A DNA stretch of 45,426 bases from Sinorhizobium saheli (GTDB lineage: Bacteria; Pseudomonadota; Alphaproteobacteria; Rhizobiales; Rhizobiaceae). Location: assembly GCF_001651875.1 (NCBI RefSeq), contig NZ_LNQB01000093.1, positions 24,357-69,782 on the forward strand. The letters are read 5' to 3'. Below the pieces are notes generated by a model. That model did no database searches. It saw nothing but the letters and a program-made list of their open reading frames with translations, and was not told where the DNA came from. The stretch's first letter is position 1; each line of letters begins with the position of its first letter. This document shows, one piece after another, positions 24,481-35,227 of the stretch. A program made the position numbers and the translations under genes.

Positions 24481-25674
24481 CTACCAGCCGCCCGTTGCCC
24501 TGTTCGCGCCGACGTCGTTCGTCGGATCGTCGTTGCGGATCAGGCTTTCGCTTCCGCCTTCGAGCTTGTTGTCGCGCACCACGTTGTTCTGGGCGAAATC
24601 GCGGTTGCTGGCGCTGCTGCCGAAGGGATAGGCCGGATCGGTGAAGCAGTAGCTGCGGCCGCCGTTGCGCGAATTCAGCCACACGGCCGGCTGCGCGAGG
24701 AACGACGACCGATAGCGGAAAGTGTTGCCGACGATCTGGTTGTATTGCGGTTTCTGGTGGCGGATCACGCCGCCTTCGCCGCAATTGCGATAGAGGAAGA
24801 TGCCGCCGTTCTCGGCATGCTCGAACGTGTTGTTGGTGATCCTGTTGTTCGCCGAGCCGTCGATCGCGATCAACTCCCGGCTCTCCGTCGAAATCCCGAA
24901 GACATTGTTGCTGATCGTGTTGTTGGCGGACTCGGCGTCGAGATAGATGGCGACCGAGCTCGACTTGCCGCCGACCTTGGAATTGACGAGAGCCGCACTG
25001 GTCACGCCCGGCCCGACATAGAGGGGAATGCCGTCGGGGGCGTCGAAGCTCACGTTCTCGAGCCGGATGTTCCTGGGCGCGGAAGCCTGGGCGAATGCGG
25101 TGTGGCCGGGGTTTCGCGACGATGCCTTCATCGTCTCGCCATTGGCGTTCTCCCCCAGCCCGTAAATCCTGACGAAGCCCTTGATCCTGCAATTGCGGAT
25201 GGTGACGCCCGACGGTGCGTCCCAGGCGCCGGAAGCGCTCTTCTTCGAACGCACGGCGACGGCGGTCTTCTGCTTGCGGGACTCGCCGGCGCTGACGTCG
25301 AGCGTGCCGCCGCCGCAATCGAGAACCGACCCGTAAGCAGCACTCCCTTCGAAGACGAGCGGATGGGTGATGACGTCCGAGGAGGAGAGGCGAAGGCTGC
25401 AGGCGACCGGGATGGCGTTAGCGCCCGGCGCCTTCAGCCTGGCTTGCAGATCGGCGCCGCAATTGGGCTTTTCCGCCACGGTCTCCACGGGTGGCGTGGA
25501 AGGGGGCGTCGGCGGGTTGGACGGTGGCGTCGGTCGAGAGGGATCGGGTTGTTGAACGGCCGGATACCGCGGCAGCTCCCGAAGAGCCGTATCTGCGACC
25601 ATGGCAAGGTCGCTTTGGCAGCCGCTCAAGGCGAGGCCGATGACAATGAGGCTCTTGAACTTGATCGGCGGCAT
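24481..25674 (-). CDS. Right-handed beta-helix lipoprotein
   Basis: Predicted lipoprotein of 397 aa. The signal peptide ends in the lipobox IGLALSGC at residue 19. It is followed by a Pro-rich spacer (about residues 45-68), then a domain of repeated short strands with Asn ladders (VTIRNCRIKGF, ENVSFDAPDG, TISNNVFGISTES, NRITNNTFEHAENG, NQIVGNTFRY, NNVVRDNKLEGG). That is the pattern of right-handed parallel beta-helix (pectate-lyase-like) proteins. No pectate-lyase catalytic set is visible, so the protein may bind or process a polysaccharide or act as a surface structure. Start ATG with GGGAG upstream. It is convergent with the cupin gene (22 bp between stops). Confidence 0.82.
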   Translation of the reverse strand: MPPIKFKSLIVIGLALSGCQSDLAMVADTALRELPRYPAVQQPDPSRPTPPSNPPTPPSTPPVETVAEKPNCGADLQARLKAPGANAIPVACSLRLSSSDVITHPLVFEGSAAYGSVLDCGGGTLDVSAGESRKQKTAVAVRSKKSASGAWDAPSGVTIRNCRIKGFVRIYGLGENANGETMKASSRNPGHTAFAQASAPRNIRLENVSFDAPDGIPLYVGPGVTSAALVNSKVGGKSSSVAIYLDAESANNTISNNVFGISTESRELIAIDGSANNRITNNTFEHAENGGIFLYRNCGEGGVIRHQKPQYNQIVGNTFRYRSSFLAQPAVWLNSRNGGRSYCFTDPAYPFGSSASNRDFAQNNVVRDNKLEGGSESLIRNDDPTNDVGANRATGGW

Positions 25675-25763
25675 CGGCAGGCTCCCGTGGCATTTCGTCC
25701 AAAGGCCAATAAGCTTTTATGCTTAACGGAATTTGAACGGCATCCAGACCGTCCCTGCCGTAG

Positions 25764-27011
25764 CTACCAGACCAGATCGAGCCGCTCCAGCCCGTGGAAA
25801 TGGAAGCTGTCCTTGACCGGCGGCTCGTGTCTCAGCCGCATCCCCGGCAGCCGTTCGAAGAGGATCGGTAGGGAGACCTTGAGTTCCAGCCGCGCAAGCG
25901 GCGCGCCGATGCAGAAATGCAGGCCGGCGCCGAACGAGAGGTTGGCGCCTTCGTCCCGGTCCGGCCTGAAGGTGCCGGGTGCGGAGAACTTGCGCGGATC
26001 GACATTGGCGGCGCCCAGCATCAGCCCGATCTTGTCGCCCTTCTTGAGGGCGATGCCGTCCTCGAGTTCGATGTCGGTCAGCGCATAGCGCTCGAAGATG
26101 TGCAGCGGGGCGGCGAAACGCAGGCATTCTTCGACCGTTCGTTCGGTGGCGTCTTCGCTCGCGAAGAGTTCGGCGGGGGCGAAACCCGATCGCAGGATCG
26201 TGCAGACCGCATTGCCGATCTGGTGCACCGTCGCCTCGTGACCGGCATTGAGAAGCAGCACGGTCGTCGAGATCAGTTCGGCGTCCGACAGCCGCTCGCC
26301 GTCCTTCTCCGCGGTGATCATGTGCGTGAGCAGGTCGTCCGCCGGCCGCACCCGCTTCTTCGCGATGATGCCCTTCAGGTAATCGGCGAATTCGGCCGAG
26401 GCCTGGTTGGCGTCGAGCTCGGTCTCGAAGCTCGGGTTGAAGACGTACATCTTCACCATGCGGTGCGACCAGTCGAGAAGCCGTGGCGCCGCCTCCGTCG
26501 GGATGCCGAGCATGCGCGCGATGATGGTGACGGGGATGGTCTCGGCATAGGTCTTCAGCAATTCGACCTCGCCACCCTTCTCGAAGCCGTCGATGACCGC
26601 ATGCGAGAGCGCCGCGATCTCCGGCCTCAGCTGCTCGATCTGGCGGGAAACGAAGGCACGGTTGACGAGCGTGCGCAGGCGCGTGTGTGCCGGCGGCTCC
26701 AGTTCGAGCAGCGAATGCGCCTCCAACGCGTCGAAATCCTTGAGATGCGGCTTCGGCTCGGGCATGCCGAGCTCGTCGCGCGTTGCGACATGCAGGATCT
26801 GCCGGCCGAAGCGGCGGTCGCGCAGGAGGCCGTTCACCTGGTCGTAGCCTGCGAAGTACCATTGCTGCCGTTCTTCCCAGAAGAAGGCCGGGCATTGCGC
26901 ATGGATCGCCGCATAGGCTGGAAGCGGGTTTCGGAAGAAGTCCGGATTGCGAACGTCGAGAGAAACGCGCCGGGCCGGGCCGTTGATTGCGATGGCAGAG
27001 GCTGCTGACAT
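25764..27011 (-). CDS. Cytochrome P450
   Basis: Soluble bacterial P450 of 415 aa. The heme-binding loop is FGAGLHFCIGAPLARLE with the ligand Cys. The I-helix reads LLNAGHEATVHQIG (A/G-G-x-E-A-T), and the K-helix ExxR is in VEECLRFAAP, with the PERF-like FRPDRDEGANLSFG. No membrane anchor is present, as in CYP153/CYP107-type bacterial enzymes. The substrate and the ferredoxin partner are unknown and no redox partner gene is nearby. Start chosen at ATG 27011; the frame continues upstream over the divergent promoter region. It is divergent from the endonuclease-family gene. Confidence 0.9.
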   Translation of the reverse strand: MSAASAIAINGPARRVSLDVRNPDFFRNPLPAYAAIHAQCPAFFWEERQQWYFAGYDQVNGLLRDRRFGRQILHVATRDELGMPEPKPHLKDFDALEAHSLLELEPPAHTRLRTLVNRAFVSRQIEQLRPEIAALSHAVIDGFEKGGEVELLKTYAETIPVTIIARMLGIPTEAAPRLLDWSHRMVKMYVFNPSFETELDANQASAEFADYLKGIIAKKRVRPADDLLTHMITAEKDGERLSDAELISTTVLLLNAGHEATVHQIGNAVCTILRSGFAPAELFASEDATERTVEECLRFAAPLHIFERYALTDIELEDGIALKKGDKIGLMLGAANVDPRKFSAPGTFRPDRDEGANLSFGAGLHFCIGAPLARLELKVSLPILFERLPGMRLRHEPPVKDSFHFHGLERLDLVW

Positions 27012-27196
27012 GAGATCGACTCTTCCGGATACGGGTGAGATCGCTTGGTTCTCCGCATCTCTATTGCGCCGGGTGCCGGCACCGCAAGGGCAATCGGCAT
27101 TTGGGTCGGCGCAAGGAAACAAAGTGGCAGGGCGCACTTTTTCGTTGGCACCGCCCGACCTAATTGAGCATGATGCGGCAGCAAGCAGGGAGCGGC

Positions 27197-28051
27197 ATGG
27201 CAAAGGCGCAGAGCAGTTTATCCGCGGGCATCATCGCGGCGATCCGGAAGCGACGGCCGACCGTCGTCAATCGTGACGCCGCCGTGAGCCGCGGCGACAT
27301 CGTGATCGCCTCCTACAACATCCACAAATGCGTGGGCACCGACGGTCGCTTCGATCCGGGGCGAACCGCGCAGGTCATCGGCGAAATCGGAGCGGACATC
27401 TTCGCCCTCCAGGAGGCCGACCAGCGCTTCGGCGAACGCGCCGGGCTGCTCGATCTCGAGCACTTGCGCCGCGAGGCGCATCTTGTCTCCGTGCCAATCT
27501 CCGCTTTTTCCGAGAAGGGCCACGGCTGGCACGGCAATGTCCTTCTGATCCGTGAGGGCGCCGTCTCCGACGTGCGGCAGCTGAAACTGCCCGGCGTCGA
27601 GCCGCGCGGCGCCCTCGTGGTCGACCTCGACCTCAAGGCCGGGCCGCTCAGGGTGATCGCGGCGCATCTGGGCCTGCTGCGCCACTCCCGCGCGCGGCAG
27701 GCCGAAACGCTCCTGGAGGTGGCGGCGGACTCCGCCGGTCGGCCGACCCTGCTCATTGGCGATCTCAATGAGTGGCGCATGGGCAGGCGCTCTTCGCTGA
27801 AGTTCCTGAGCCCCACCTTCGACCCCTCCCATGCGGCGGTCGCGAGCTTCCCGTCGCGCTTTCCGTTGCTGCCGCTCGACCGGGTGCTCGGCAATCCGCA
27901 TCATCTGGTGACGTCCGTCGAGGTGCACGATACGCCGCTGGCGCGGGTGGCATCGGATCATCTGCCGGTCAAGGCGTCGATCGACCTGAAGGCCGCCCAC
28001 AAGGATGATGATGGTCGCCGTTCCGGCTTGATCGACGCGGAGACGGCGTAG
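27197..28051 (+). CDS. Endonuclease/exonuclease/phosphatase family protein
   Basis: EEP-family enzyme of about 284 aa, probably a phosphodiesterase or nuclease. The family catalytic residues are seen in order: IASYNIHK (Asn), FALQEADQRF (Glu), HLGLLRHSR (His), LIGDLNEWRMG (Asp/Asn) and ASDHLPVKA (Asp-His). No signal peptide is obvious. Start chosen at ATG 27197 behind AGGGAG; an upstream start at 27164 is possible. It is followed 15 bp later by the phospholipase D gene, a pairing that suggests joint work on phospholipid or nucleic-acid diesters. Confidence 0.85.
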   Translation: MAKAQSSLSAGIIAAIRKRRPTVVNRDAAVSRGDIVIASYNIHKCVGTDGRFDPGRTAQVIGEIGADIFALQEADQRFGERAGLLDLEHLRREAHLVSVPISAFSEKGHGWHGNVLLIREGAVSDVRQLKLPGVEPRGALVVDLDLKAGPLRVIAAHLGLLRHSRARQAETLLEVAADSAGRPTLLIGDLNEWRMGRRSSLKFLSPTFDPSHAAVASFPSRFPLLPLDRVLGNPHHLVTSVEVHDTPLARVASDHLPVKASIDLKAAHKDDDGRRSGLIDAETA

Positions 28052-28066
28052 CTGCCCAAGGCTGAT

Positions 28067-29629
28067 GTGATGTGGTCCTGGATTGCGCTCCTTCTTGCGG
28101 TCCTCGTGGCGCTCGTCTTCGCCGCTGCCCTCTACGTCTATGGCCGGTTCGGGCGCCGGCCTCGGATCAAGCCCACCTTCGCGCTGCCGGTCGGCGGAGA
28201 CAGGACCGGCATCGACGAGGACGTCGCTCCGCTTCTGACCGCCGCCGCCAACGAGAGCGCCGTTGCCCTCATATCCGACAACATCGACGCTTTCGTCGCT
28301 CGCGCCCATTCCGCGCGCCGGGCGGGCCGCTGCCTCGACCTGCAATATTATTACTGGAAGGACGAGCTGACCGGCTTTCTGCTGACGCGCGAGATCATCA
28401 CTGCGGCCGATCGCGGCGTGCGCGTCCGGCTGCTGCTCGACGACATCAACGCCGGCATCCACGACCGCCTGTGCATCTCGCTCGACGCCCATCCGAACGT
28501 GGAGGTGCGTCTCTTCAACCCGAGCCGGGCGCGCACCGATCGCTTCCGCCGCGGCTTCGAGATGGCGATCCGCGCCTTCAGTGCCACGCGCCGGATGCAC
28601 AACAAACTGTGGATCGCCGACGGCCGGCTGGCGATTGCCGGCGGCCGCAACATCGGCGACGCCTATTTCGACGCGGCCGAGCACTCGAACTTCCGTGACC
28701 TCGATGTCTGGATGACGGGCCCGGTCGTCGACCAGGCGACGGAAATGTTCGACCTCTATTGGAACAGCGCCTCGGTCCTGCCCATCGCGGCGCTCAGAAC
28801 GCCGCGCAAGCATTACCTGCCGGCTTTGAGGGAGACGCTCGATGCGCTGGCGCGCACCGCCGCCGCGCGCTTCTACCTGGAAAGGGTGGCCGATCGGACG
28901 GCCCGGAAGGGGCCGCACTGGGGCGGCCGCCCCCTCCATCGCAGTTCGCAGGTCCGCATCGCCTTCGATCCGCCGGAAAAGGCCCTGCTGCAAAAGCGCC
29001 AGAACTGGCTGCTGCGCGAGCTTTTCCCGCTGATCAACCGCGCGAAGGACGATCTGCGCATCATCTCGCCCTATTTCATCCCGGGTGTGGAGGGCACGCG
29101 CCAGCTGGCGCAGCTGGCGGGCAAAGGGGCGAAAGTGGCGGTGCTGACGAATTCGCTTGCCGCGACCGACGTGGCGGCGGTGCACGGCGGCTATATGAAA
29201 TACCGCAAGGGCCTGCTGCGGGCCGGCGTCGAGCTTTACGAGATGAAGGAGCGCGGCGATTTCGTCGACCGTCATCGCATGTCGCTGTTCGGCGCGCGCA
29301 ATGCGAGCCTCCATACGAAGGCATTCGTCGTCGACGGCCTCGTCGGCTACGTGGGGTCGATGAATTTCGATCCGCGTTCCGCCTCGCTCAACACGGAGAT
29401 GGGGGTCATCTTCTCCGATCGGGCGCTCGCAGCCGAGCTTCAGGCGATATTCGACGAGGAGACATCGCCGGGGCGAAGCTATCGTGTCCTGCTCGAGGAA
29501 GGCAGGCCCGCCTGGCATGACCGGATGAACGGAACCGTCCGGCGCTTACGGCGCGAGCCCGACGCCGGCATGCTGCGTCGCCTGATCGCGGGGGCGATCC
29601 GCTTCCTGCCGCTGGAGTCGCAGCTCTGA
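28067..29629 (+). CDS. Phospholipase D-family protein (cardiolipin-synthase-like)
   Basis: Protein of about 520 aa with one N-terminal membrane helix (WSWIALLLAVLVALVFAAALY) and two PLD domains. The first HKD motif is in RMHNKLWIADGRLAIAGGRN and the second in LHTKAFVVDGLVGYVGSMN, each with HxKx4D. The two domains are separated by about 180 residues, as in cardiolipin synthases and YbhO/ClsB-like proteins. It could make or remodel phosphatidyl lipids in the inner membrane. The start codon is GTG at 28067, with ATG at 28070 directly after; either gives nearly the same protein. It sits 15 bp after the EEP gene. Confidence 0.87.
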   Translation: MMWSWIALLLAVLVALVFAAALYVYGRFGRRPRIKPTFALPVGGDRTGIDEDVAPLLTAAANESAVALISDNIDAFVARAHSARRAGRCLDLQYYYWKDELTGFLLTREIITAADRGVRVRLLLDDINAGIHDRLCISLDAHPNVEVRLFNPSRARTDRFRRGFEMAIRAFSATRRMHNKLWIADGRLAIAGGRNIGDAYFDAAEHSNFRDLDVWMTGPVVDQATEMFDLYWNSASVLPIAALRTPRKHYLPALRETLDALARTAAARFYLERVADRTARKGPHWGGRPLHRSSQVRIAFDPPEKALLQKRQNWLLRELFPLINRAKDDLRIISPYFIPGVEGTRQLAQLAGKGAKVAVLTNSLAATDVAAVHGGYMKYRKGLLRAGVELYEMKERGDFVDRHRMSLFGARNASLHTKAFVVDGLVGYVGSMNFDPRSASLNTEMGVIFSDRALAAELQAIFDEETSPGRSYRVLLEEGRPAWHDRMNGTVRRLRREPDAGMLRRLIAGAIRFLPLESQL

Positions 29630-29964
29630 AGCGTCGCAGCTCCGAGCGGCTCCGGCGCATGCGAAGCCGTCGCAATCTTGCCCGGAACCGCCGCCAAAAT
29701 TCACCGATCGTTTACCGCAGCAGCGGGAATGCCTGTGCGCAAGCCGCCGCCATCATGGTCCCGCGGAGGGCAGCGTTGGAAAAATGTTCTATCGGCGATC
29801 CGGGTCGGCCGACGAAAAGCTCTGGACCGGCGATCTGCGACCATTAAGCTAATCCAATGTTCGCGACTTGAAGTGAAGGGCATTGACACTCTATGTAAGG
29901 TCTGAGGCTTTTCCGATGATTCCGGTCCGCTTAAGGCTGCGGGCGCGATTGATGAAGGTTCGAT
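29630..29964. other. Upstream region of clpP
   Basis: About 335 bp without a gene. The only recognised signal is a heat-shock-type promoter near 29867-29896; no terminator with a T tract was found for the phospholipase D gene. Confidence 0.5.
29867..29896 (+). promoter_or_regulatory. RpoH-type heat-shock promoter of clpP
   Basis: CTTGAA, a 17-bp spacer and TCTATGT. The alphaproteobacterial RpoH pattern is CTTGAA/C-N17-CYTATNT, so the match is 6 of 6 and 6 of 7. It is 68 bp before the clpP start. Control of clpP by a heat-shock sigma factor would be expected. Confidence 0.6.
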
Positions 29965-30597
29965 ATGAGAAATCCAGTTGATACGGCCATGGCGCTGGTG
30001 CCGATGGTTGTTGAGCAGACCAACCGCGGCGAACGGTCCTATGACATCTACTCGCGCCTGCTCAAGGAGCGCATCATCTTCCTGACGGGTCCGGTCGAAG
30101 ATCACATGGCGACGCTTGTCTGCGCGCAATTGCTTTTCCTCGAGGCGGAAAACCCGAAAAAGGAAATCGCGCTTTACATCAACTCCCCGGGCGGCGTGGT
30201 GACGGCCGGCATGGCCATCTACGACACGATGCAGTTCATCAAGCCGGCGGTTTCGACCCTCTGCATCGGTCAGGCCGCATCCATGGGCTCGCTGCTGCTC
30301 GCCGCCGGCCACAAGGACATGCGCTTCGCGACGCCGAATTCCCGCATCATGGTGCACCAGCCCTCCGGCGGCTTCCAGGGGCAAGCGTCCGATATCGAAC
30401 GCCATGCGCGCGACATTCTGAAGATGAAGCGCCGGCTGAACGAGGTCTATGTCAAGCATTGCGGCCGCACCTATGAAGAGGTGGAACAGACGCTTGACCG
30501 AGATCATTTCATGAGTGCGGACGAGGCGCTGGACTGGGGCCTGATCGACAAGGTGATCACCTCGCGCGACGCCGTCGAGGCCGCCACACAGGGCTGA
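29965..30597 (+). CDS. clpP: ATP-dependent Clp protease proteolytic subunit
   Basis: Serine protease of 210 aa that forms the 14-mer barrel in which proteins unfolded by ClpX or ClpA are cut. The active-site serine is in [14 protein letters not shown], the histidine in [19 protein letters not shown], and the aspartate in the later [13 protein letters not shown] stretch. Also [22 protein letters not shown] and [18 protein letters not shown]. It is upstream of clpX with a 284-bp gap, so clpX may have its own promoter. Start ATG with GAAGG nearby. Confidence 0.97.
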   Translation: MRNPVDTAMALVPMVVEQTNRGERSYDIYSRLLKERIIFLTGPVEDHMATLVCAQLLFLEAENPKKEIALYINSPGGVVTAGMAIYDTMQFIKPAVSTLCIGQAASMGSLLLAAGHKDMRFATPNSRIMVHQPSGGFQGQASDIERHARDILKMKRRLNEVYVKHCGRTYEEVEQTLDRDHFMSADEALDWGLIDKVITSRDAVEAATQG

Positions 30598-30609
30598 AAT
30601 TCGAGCTTT

Positions 30610-30638
30610 TGTGTCACCGGAGATGTAATTGTGACACA
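30610..30638 (+). promoter_or_regulatory. Perfect dyad TGTGTCAC-N13-GTGACACA after clpP
   Basis: Eight-base perfect arms, centres 21 bp apart (two helical turns), 13 bp after the clpP stop. It fits an operator for a dimeric regulator or the stem of an RNA hairpin. No T tract follows, so it is not a plain terminator. Confidence 0.45.
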
Positions 30639-30694
30639 TTTGTAAGAGGTAAGGGGCTTTATCGACAGGGTAAAGCCGTTAATATGAATCGTTG

Positions 30695-30724
30695 ATGCCA
30701 TGCTTGAATCTCGGAGCATGGCAT
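30695..30724 (+). promoter_or_regulatory. Second dyad, ATGCCATGC-N12-GCATGGCAT, before clpX
   Basis: Nine-base perfect arms with a 12-base centre. A GC-rich third inverted repeat (TCGGGCC-cgc-GGCCCGA, about 30743-30759) follows. Together they make the clpX leader unusually structured. Confidence 0.4.
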
Positions 30725-30881
30725 TCGGACGGGAGAGTCGTTGCAACCGAGGATCGGGCCCGCGGCCCGAAGCGGTGGGTACTCCCGAGAACCTTGTGCG
30801 GCCTGGGGCCTTCGTGCAGGGCGAACTGAGTGGTCCGTGATATCTTTCCGAAGGTGTCCGGCGTGCTGGAAGGAAGTGGAA

Positions 30882-32159
<1,278 letters not shown>

Positions 32160-32179
32160 CGGCCACTCACGATAGTTTG

Positions 32180-32205
32180 AAAAGCCCGCCGCGTGCGGGC
32201 TTTTT
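32180..32205 (+). terminator. Rho-independent terminator of clpX
   Basis: AAAAGCCCGC-CGCGT-GCGGGCTTTTT, 20 bp after the clpX stop: a ten-base stem with the T tract on its 3' arm. Confidence 0.85.
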
Positions 32206-32585
32206 CATGCGCGCGCATCGCGCGCGGCGCTGTGGCGCTCGTCTCCCGGCGGTGACGGCCCGGAAGCCGGATTGGCGTCGCGAATTTGAATGAATTCGGT
32301 TCAAAATCATTGTGATCTCGCCAATCGATTGTTGCTAAAGTGCAGCAACGACGCGATGATGCGACGATTCAATGACGGCAGGATCGGGCGTTGCAGCTGG
32401 TATTCGATCGTAAGGTCCGCGACAGCATCTCAGCATAGGGCTCGCGAATATCCATGAAGGCGGAGATTGCGCCTACCTTGAAAAGGCCTCTCTCATACTC
32501 CACTTCATGTACGAAATATGACAGCCGGGAGTGCCGCTGAGGCTCCCGGGAACGGGCCCGAAATCGGGACGGAAAGGAAATGATT
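32206..32585 (+). other. Intergenic region and lon leader
   Basis: About 380 bp. An inverted repeat GTTGCT-aaagtgc-AGCAAC lies near 32331-32349. A strong hairpin CCGGGAG-N11-CTCCCGG (32525-32549) lies just before the lon ribosome-binding site. A CTTGAA hexamer at 32477 resembles a heat-shock -35, but no matching -10 was found at the right spacing. The promoter of lon was not located with confidence. Confidence 0.5.
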
Positions 32586-35006
32586 ATGACGAACAAAACG
32601 TCTCCGGCGACTGAGAGCGCGACCTATCCGGTTCTGCCGCTGCGTGACATCGTGGTCTTCCCGCACATGATCGTGCCGCTCTTCGTCGGCCGCGAGAAAT
32701 CGATCCGTGCCCTCGAAGAGGTCATGGGCACCGACAAGCAGATCATGCTGGCGACCCAGATCAACGCCACGGACGATGATCCGGAACCCTCCGCCATCTA
32801 CAAGGTCGGCACCATTGCCAACGTGCTGCAGTTGCTGAAGCTCCCCGACGGTACCGTGAAGGTCCTGGTCGAGGGACGCTCGCGCGCCGAGATCGACCGC
32901 TACACCCAGCGTGAGGATTTCTATGAGGCGATGGCCCATGCGCTGCGCGAGCCGGAGGAAGATCCGGTCGAGATCGAGGCGCTGAGCCGCTCGGTCGTGT
33001 CCGAATTCGAGAGCTACGTGAAGCTCAACAAGAAGATTTCTCCCGAGGTCGTCGGCGTCGCGAGCCAGATCGATGACTATTCCAAGCTCGCCGACACCGT
33101 TGCCTCGCACCTGTCGATCAAGATCGTCGAGAAGCAGGAGATGCTGGAGACGACCAGCGTGAAGATGCGGCTCGAAAAGGCGCTCGGCTTCATGGAAGGC
33201 GAGATTTCGGTCCTGCAGGTCGAAAAGCGCATCCGCTCGCGCGTCAAGCGCCAGATGGAGAAGACGCAGCGCGAGTACTACCTCAACGAACAGATGAAGG
33301 CGATCCAGAAGGAGCTCGGCGACAGCGAGGACGGCCGCGACGAGATGGCCGAAATCGAGGAACGCATCGCCAAGACGAAGCTCTCCAAGGAGGCGCGCGA
33401 AAAGGCCGATGCCGAGTTGAAGAAGCTCAGGCAGATGAGCCCGATGTCGGCGGAAGCGACCGTGGTGCGCAACTATCTCGACTGGCTCCTCGGCCTGCCC
33501 TGGGGCAAGAAGTCGAAGATCAAGACGGACCTCAATCACGCCGAGAAGGTGCTCGACGCCGATCATTTCGGTCTCGACAAGGTGAAGGAGCGCATCGTCG
33601 AGTATCTCGCCGTGCAGGCGAGGTCCGCCAAGATCAAGGGCCCGATCCTCTGCCTCGTCGGTCCTCCGGGCGTCGGCAAGACCTCGCTCGCCAAGTCGAT
33701 CGCCAAGGCGACCGGCCGCGAATATATTCGCATGGCGCTGGGCGGCGTGCGTGACGAGGCCGAGATCCGCGGCCACCGCCGGACCTATATCGGCTCCATG
33801 CCCGGCAAGATCGTGCAATCGATGAAGAAGGCAAAGAAGGCCAATCCGCTCTTCCTGCTCGACGAAGTCGACAAGATGGGCCAGGACTTCCGCGGCGATC
33901 CGTCCTCGGCGCTCCTGGAGGTGCTCGATCCGGAACAGAACTCGACCTTCATGGATCACTATCTCGAGGTCGAGTACGACCTCTCGAACGTGATGTTCAT
34001 CACCACGGCGAATACGCTGAACATTCCGGCGCCGCTGATGGACCGCATGGAAGTGATCCGCATCGCCGGCTACACGGAGGAAGAAAAGCTGGAGATCGCC
34101 AAGCGGCACCTGCTGCCGAAGGCGATCCGCGACCACGCGCTGCAGCCGAACGAGTTTTCCGTGACCGACGGCGCGCTGATGGCGGTGATCCAGACCTATA
34201 CCCGCGAAGCCGGCGTGCGCAACTTCGAACGCGAGCTGATGAAGCTGGCGCGCAAGGCCGTGACCGAGATCCTCAAGGGCAAGACCAAGAAGGTCGAGGT
34301 GACGGCCGAAAACGTCCACGATTATCTCGGCGTGCCGCGCTTCCGCCATGGCGAAGCCGAGCGCGACGACCAGGTGGGCGTCGTCACGGGCCTCGCCTGG
34401 ACCGAGGTCGGCGGCGAGTTGCTGACGATCGAAGGCGTGATGATGCCGGGCAAGGGCCGCATGACGGTCACCGGCAACCTGCGCGACGTGATGAAGGAAT
34501 CGATTTCGGCGGCGGCATCCTATGTCCGCTCGCGTGCGATCGATTTCGGCATCGAGCCGCCGCTGTTCGACAAGCGCGACATCCACGTCCACGTACCGGA
34601 AGGTGCAACGCCGAAGGACGGTCCGTCCGCGGGCGTCGCCATGGCCACCGCCATCGTTTCGGTCATGACCGGCATCCCGGTCTCCAAGGACGTGGCGATG
34701 ACCGGCGAGATCACGCTTCGCGGTAGGGTGCTGCCGATCGGCGGTCTCAAGGAGAAGCTCCTGGCGGCTCTGCGCGGCGGCATCAAGAAGGTGCTGATCC
34801 CCGAGGAGAACGCCAAGGACCTCGCCGAGATCCCGGACAACGTCAAGAACAGCCTCGAAATCATCCCGGTATCGCGGATGGGCGAGGTGGTCGAACATGC
34901 GTTGACGCGGCTCCCCGAGCCGATCGAATGGGACCCGGCAAGCCATCCGGCCGCCCTGCCGTCCGTTGATTCGCAGGACGAAGCGGGGGCATCGATCGCG
35001 CACTGA
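32586..35006 (+). CDS. lon: ATP-dependent protease Lon
   Basis: AAA+ serine protease of 806 aa that degrades misfolded and short-lived regulatory proteins. The N-terminal substrate domain starts at [20 protein letters not shown]. The coiled linker region has [17 protein letters not shown]. The AAA+ domain has [14 protein letters not shown] and [18 protein letters not shown]. The protease domain has the catalytic serine in [13 protein letters not shown] and lysine in the later [19 protein letters not shown] stretch. Start chosen at ATG 32586 with AGGAA at the right distance; ATG 32580 is too close. It is the third gene of clpP-clpX-lon-hupB, an order also found in enterobacteria. Confidence 0.97.
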   Translation: MTNKTSPATESATYPVLPLRDIVVFPHMIVPLFVGREKSIRALEEVMGTDKQIMLATQINATDDDPEPSAIYKVGTIANVLQLLKLPDGTVKVLVEGRSRAEIDRYTQREDFYEAMAHALREPEEDPVEIEALSRSVVSEFESYVKLNKKISPEVVGVASQIDDYSKLADTVASHLSIKIVEKQEMLETTSVKMRLEKALGFMEGEISVLQVEKRIRSRVKRQMEKTQREYYLNEQMKAIQKELGDSEDGRDEMAEIEERIAKTKLSKEAREKADAELKKLRQMSPMSAEATVVRNYLDWLLGLPWGKKSKIKTDLNHAEKVLDADHFGLDKVKERIVEYLAVQARSAKIKGPILCLVGPPGVGKTSLAKSIAKATGREYIRMALGGVRDEAEIRGHRRTYIGSMPGKIVQSMKKAKKANPLFLLDEVDKMGQDFRGDPSSALLEVLDPEQNSTFMDHYLEVEYDLSNVMFITTANTLNIPAPLMDRMEVIRIAGYTEEEKLEIAKRHLLPKAIRDHALQPNEFSVTDGALMAVIQTYTREAGVRNFERELMKLARKAVTEILKGKTKKVEVTAENVHDYLGVPRFRHGEAERDDQVGVVTGLAWTEVGGELLTIEGVMMPGKGRMTVTGNLRDVMKESISAAASYVRSRAIDFGIEPPLFDKRDIHVHVPEGATPKDGPSAGVAMATAIVSVMTGIPVSKDVAMTGEITLRGRVLPIGGLKEKLLAALRGGIKKVLIPEENAKDLAEIPDNVKNSLEIIPVSRMGEVVEHALTRLPEPIEWDPASHPAALPSVDSQDEAGASIAH

Positions 35007-35065
35007 ATGAGTGCGCTTGCGGCGGTGACTGTGTCCCGCTTGCGCCCCTCGACCAGAAAAACAGG

Positions 35066-35093
35066 AAAGACCGGCATTTTGCCGGTCTTTTTT
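35066..35093 (+). terminator. Rho-independent terminator of lon
   Basis: AAAGACCGGC-ATTTT-GCCGGTCTTTTTT: a ten-base stem and T tract, 60 bp after the lon stop. Confidence 0.88.
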
Positions 35094-35227
35094 GTTGCAA
35101 AACCTTCTGCAACCCTTGCAATCCAAGGGATTAGGCGCAATTGGGGATGGCAAGACGTGGGTAATGCGTGAAGCGGCCCCGGCTTAAGAAGACATTCGTT
35201 TCGAACCAGTGTGAAAGGGGTGGAAAC

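Noticed and set aside
27218..29518. 766-aa minus-strand frame opposite the endonuclease and phospholipase D genes
   Set aside because: Antisense shadow of two genes with complete catalytic motifs; its sequence is Arg/His-rich without a domain.
32505..35153. 882-aa minus-strand frame opposite lon
   Set aside because: Antisense shadow; lon is unmistakable on the plus strand.
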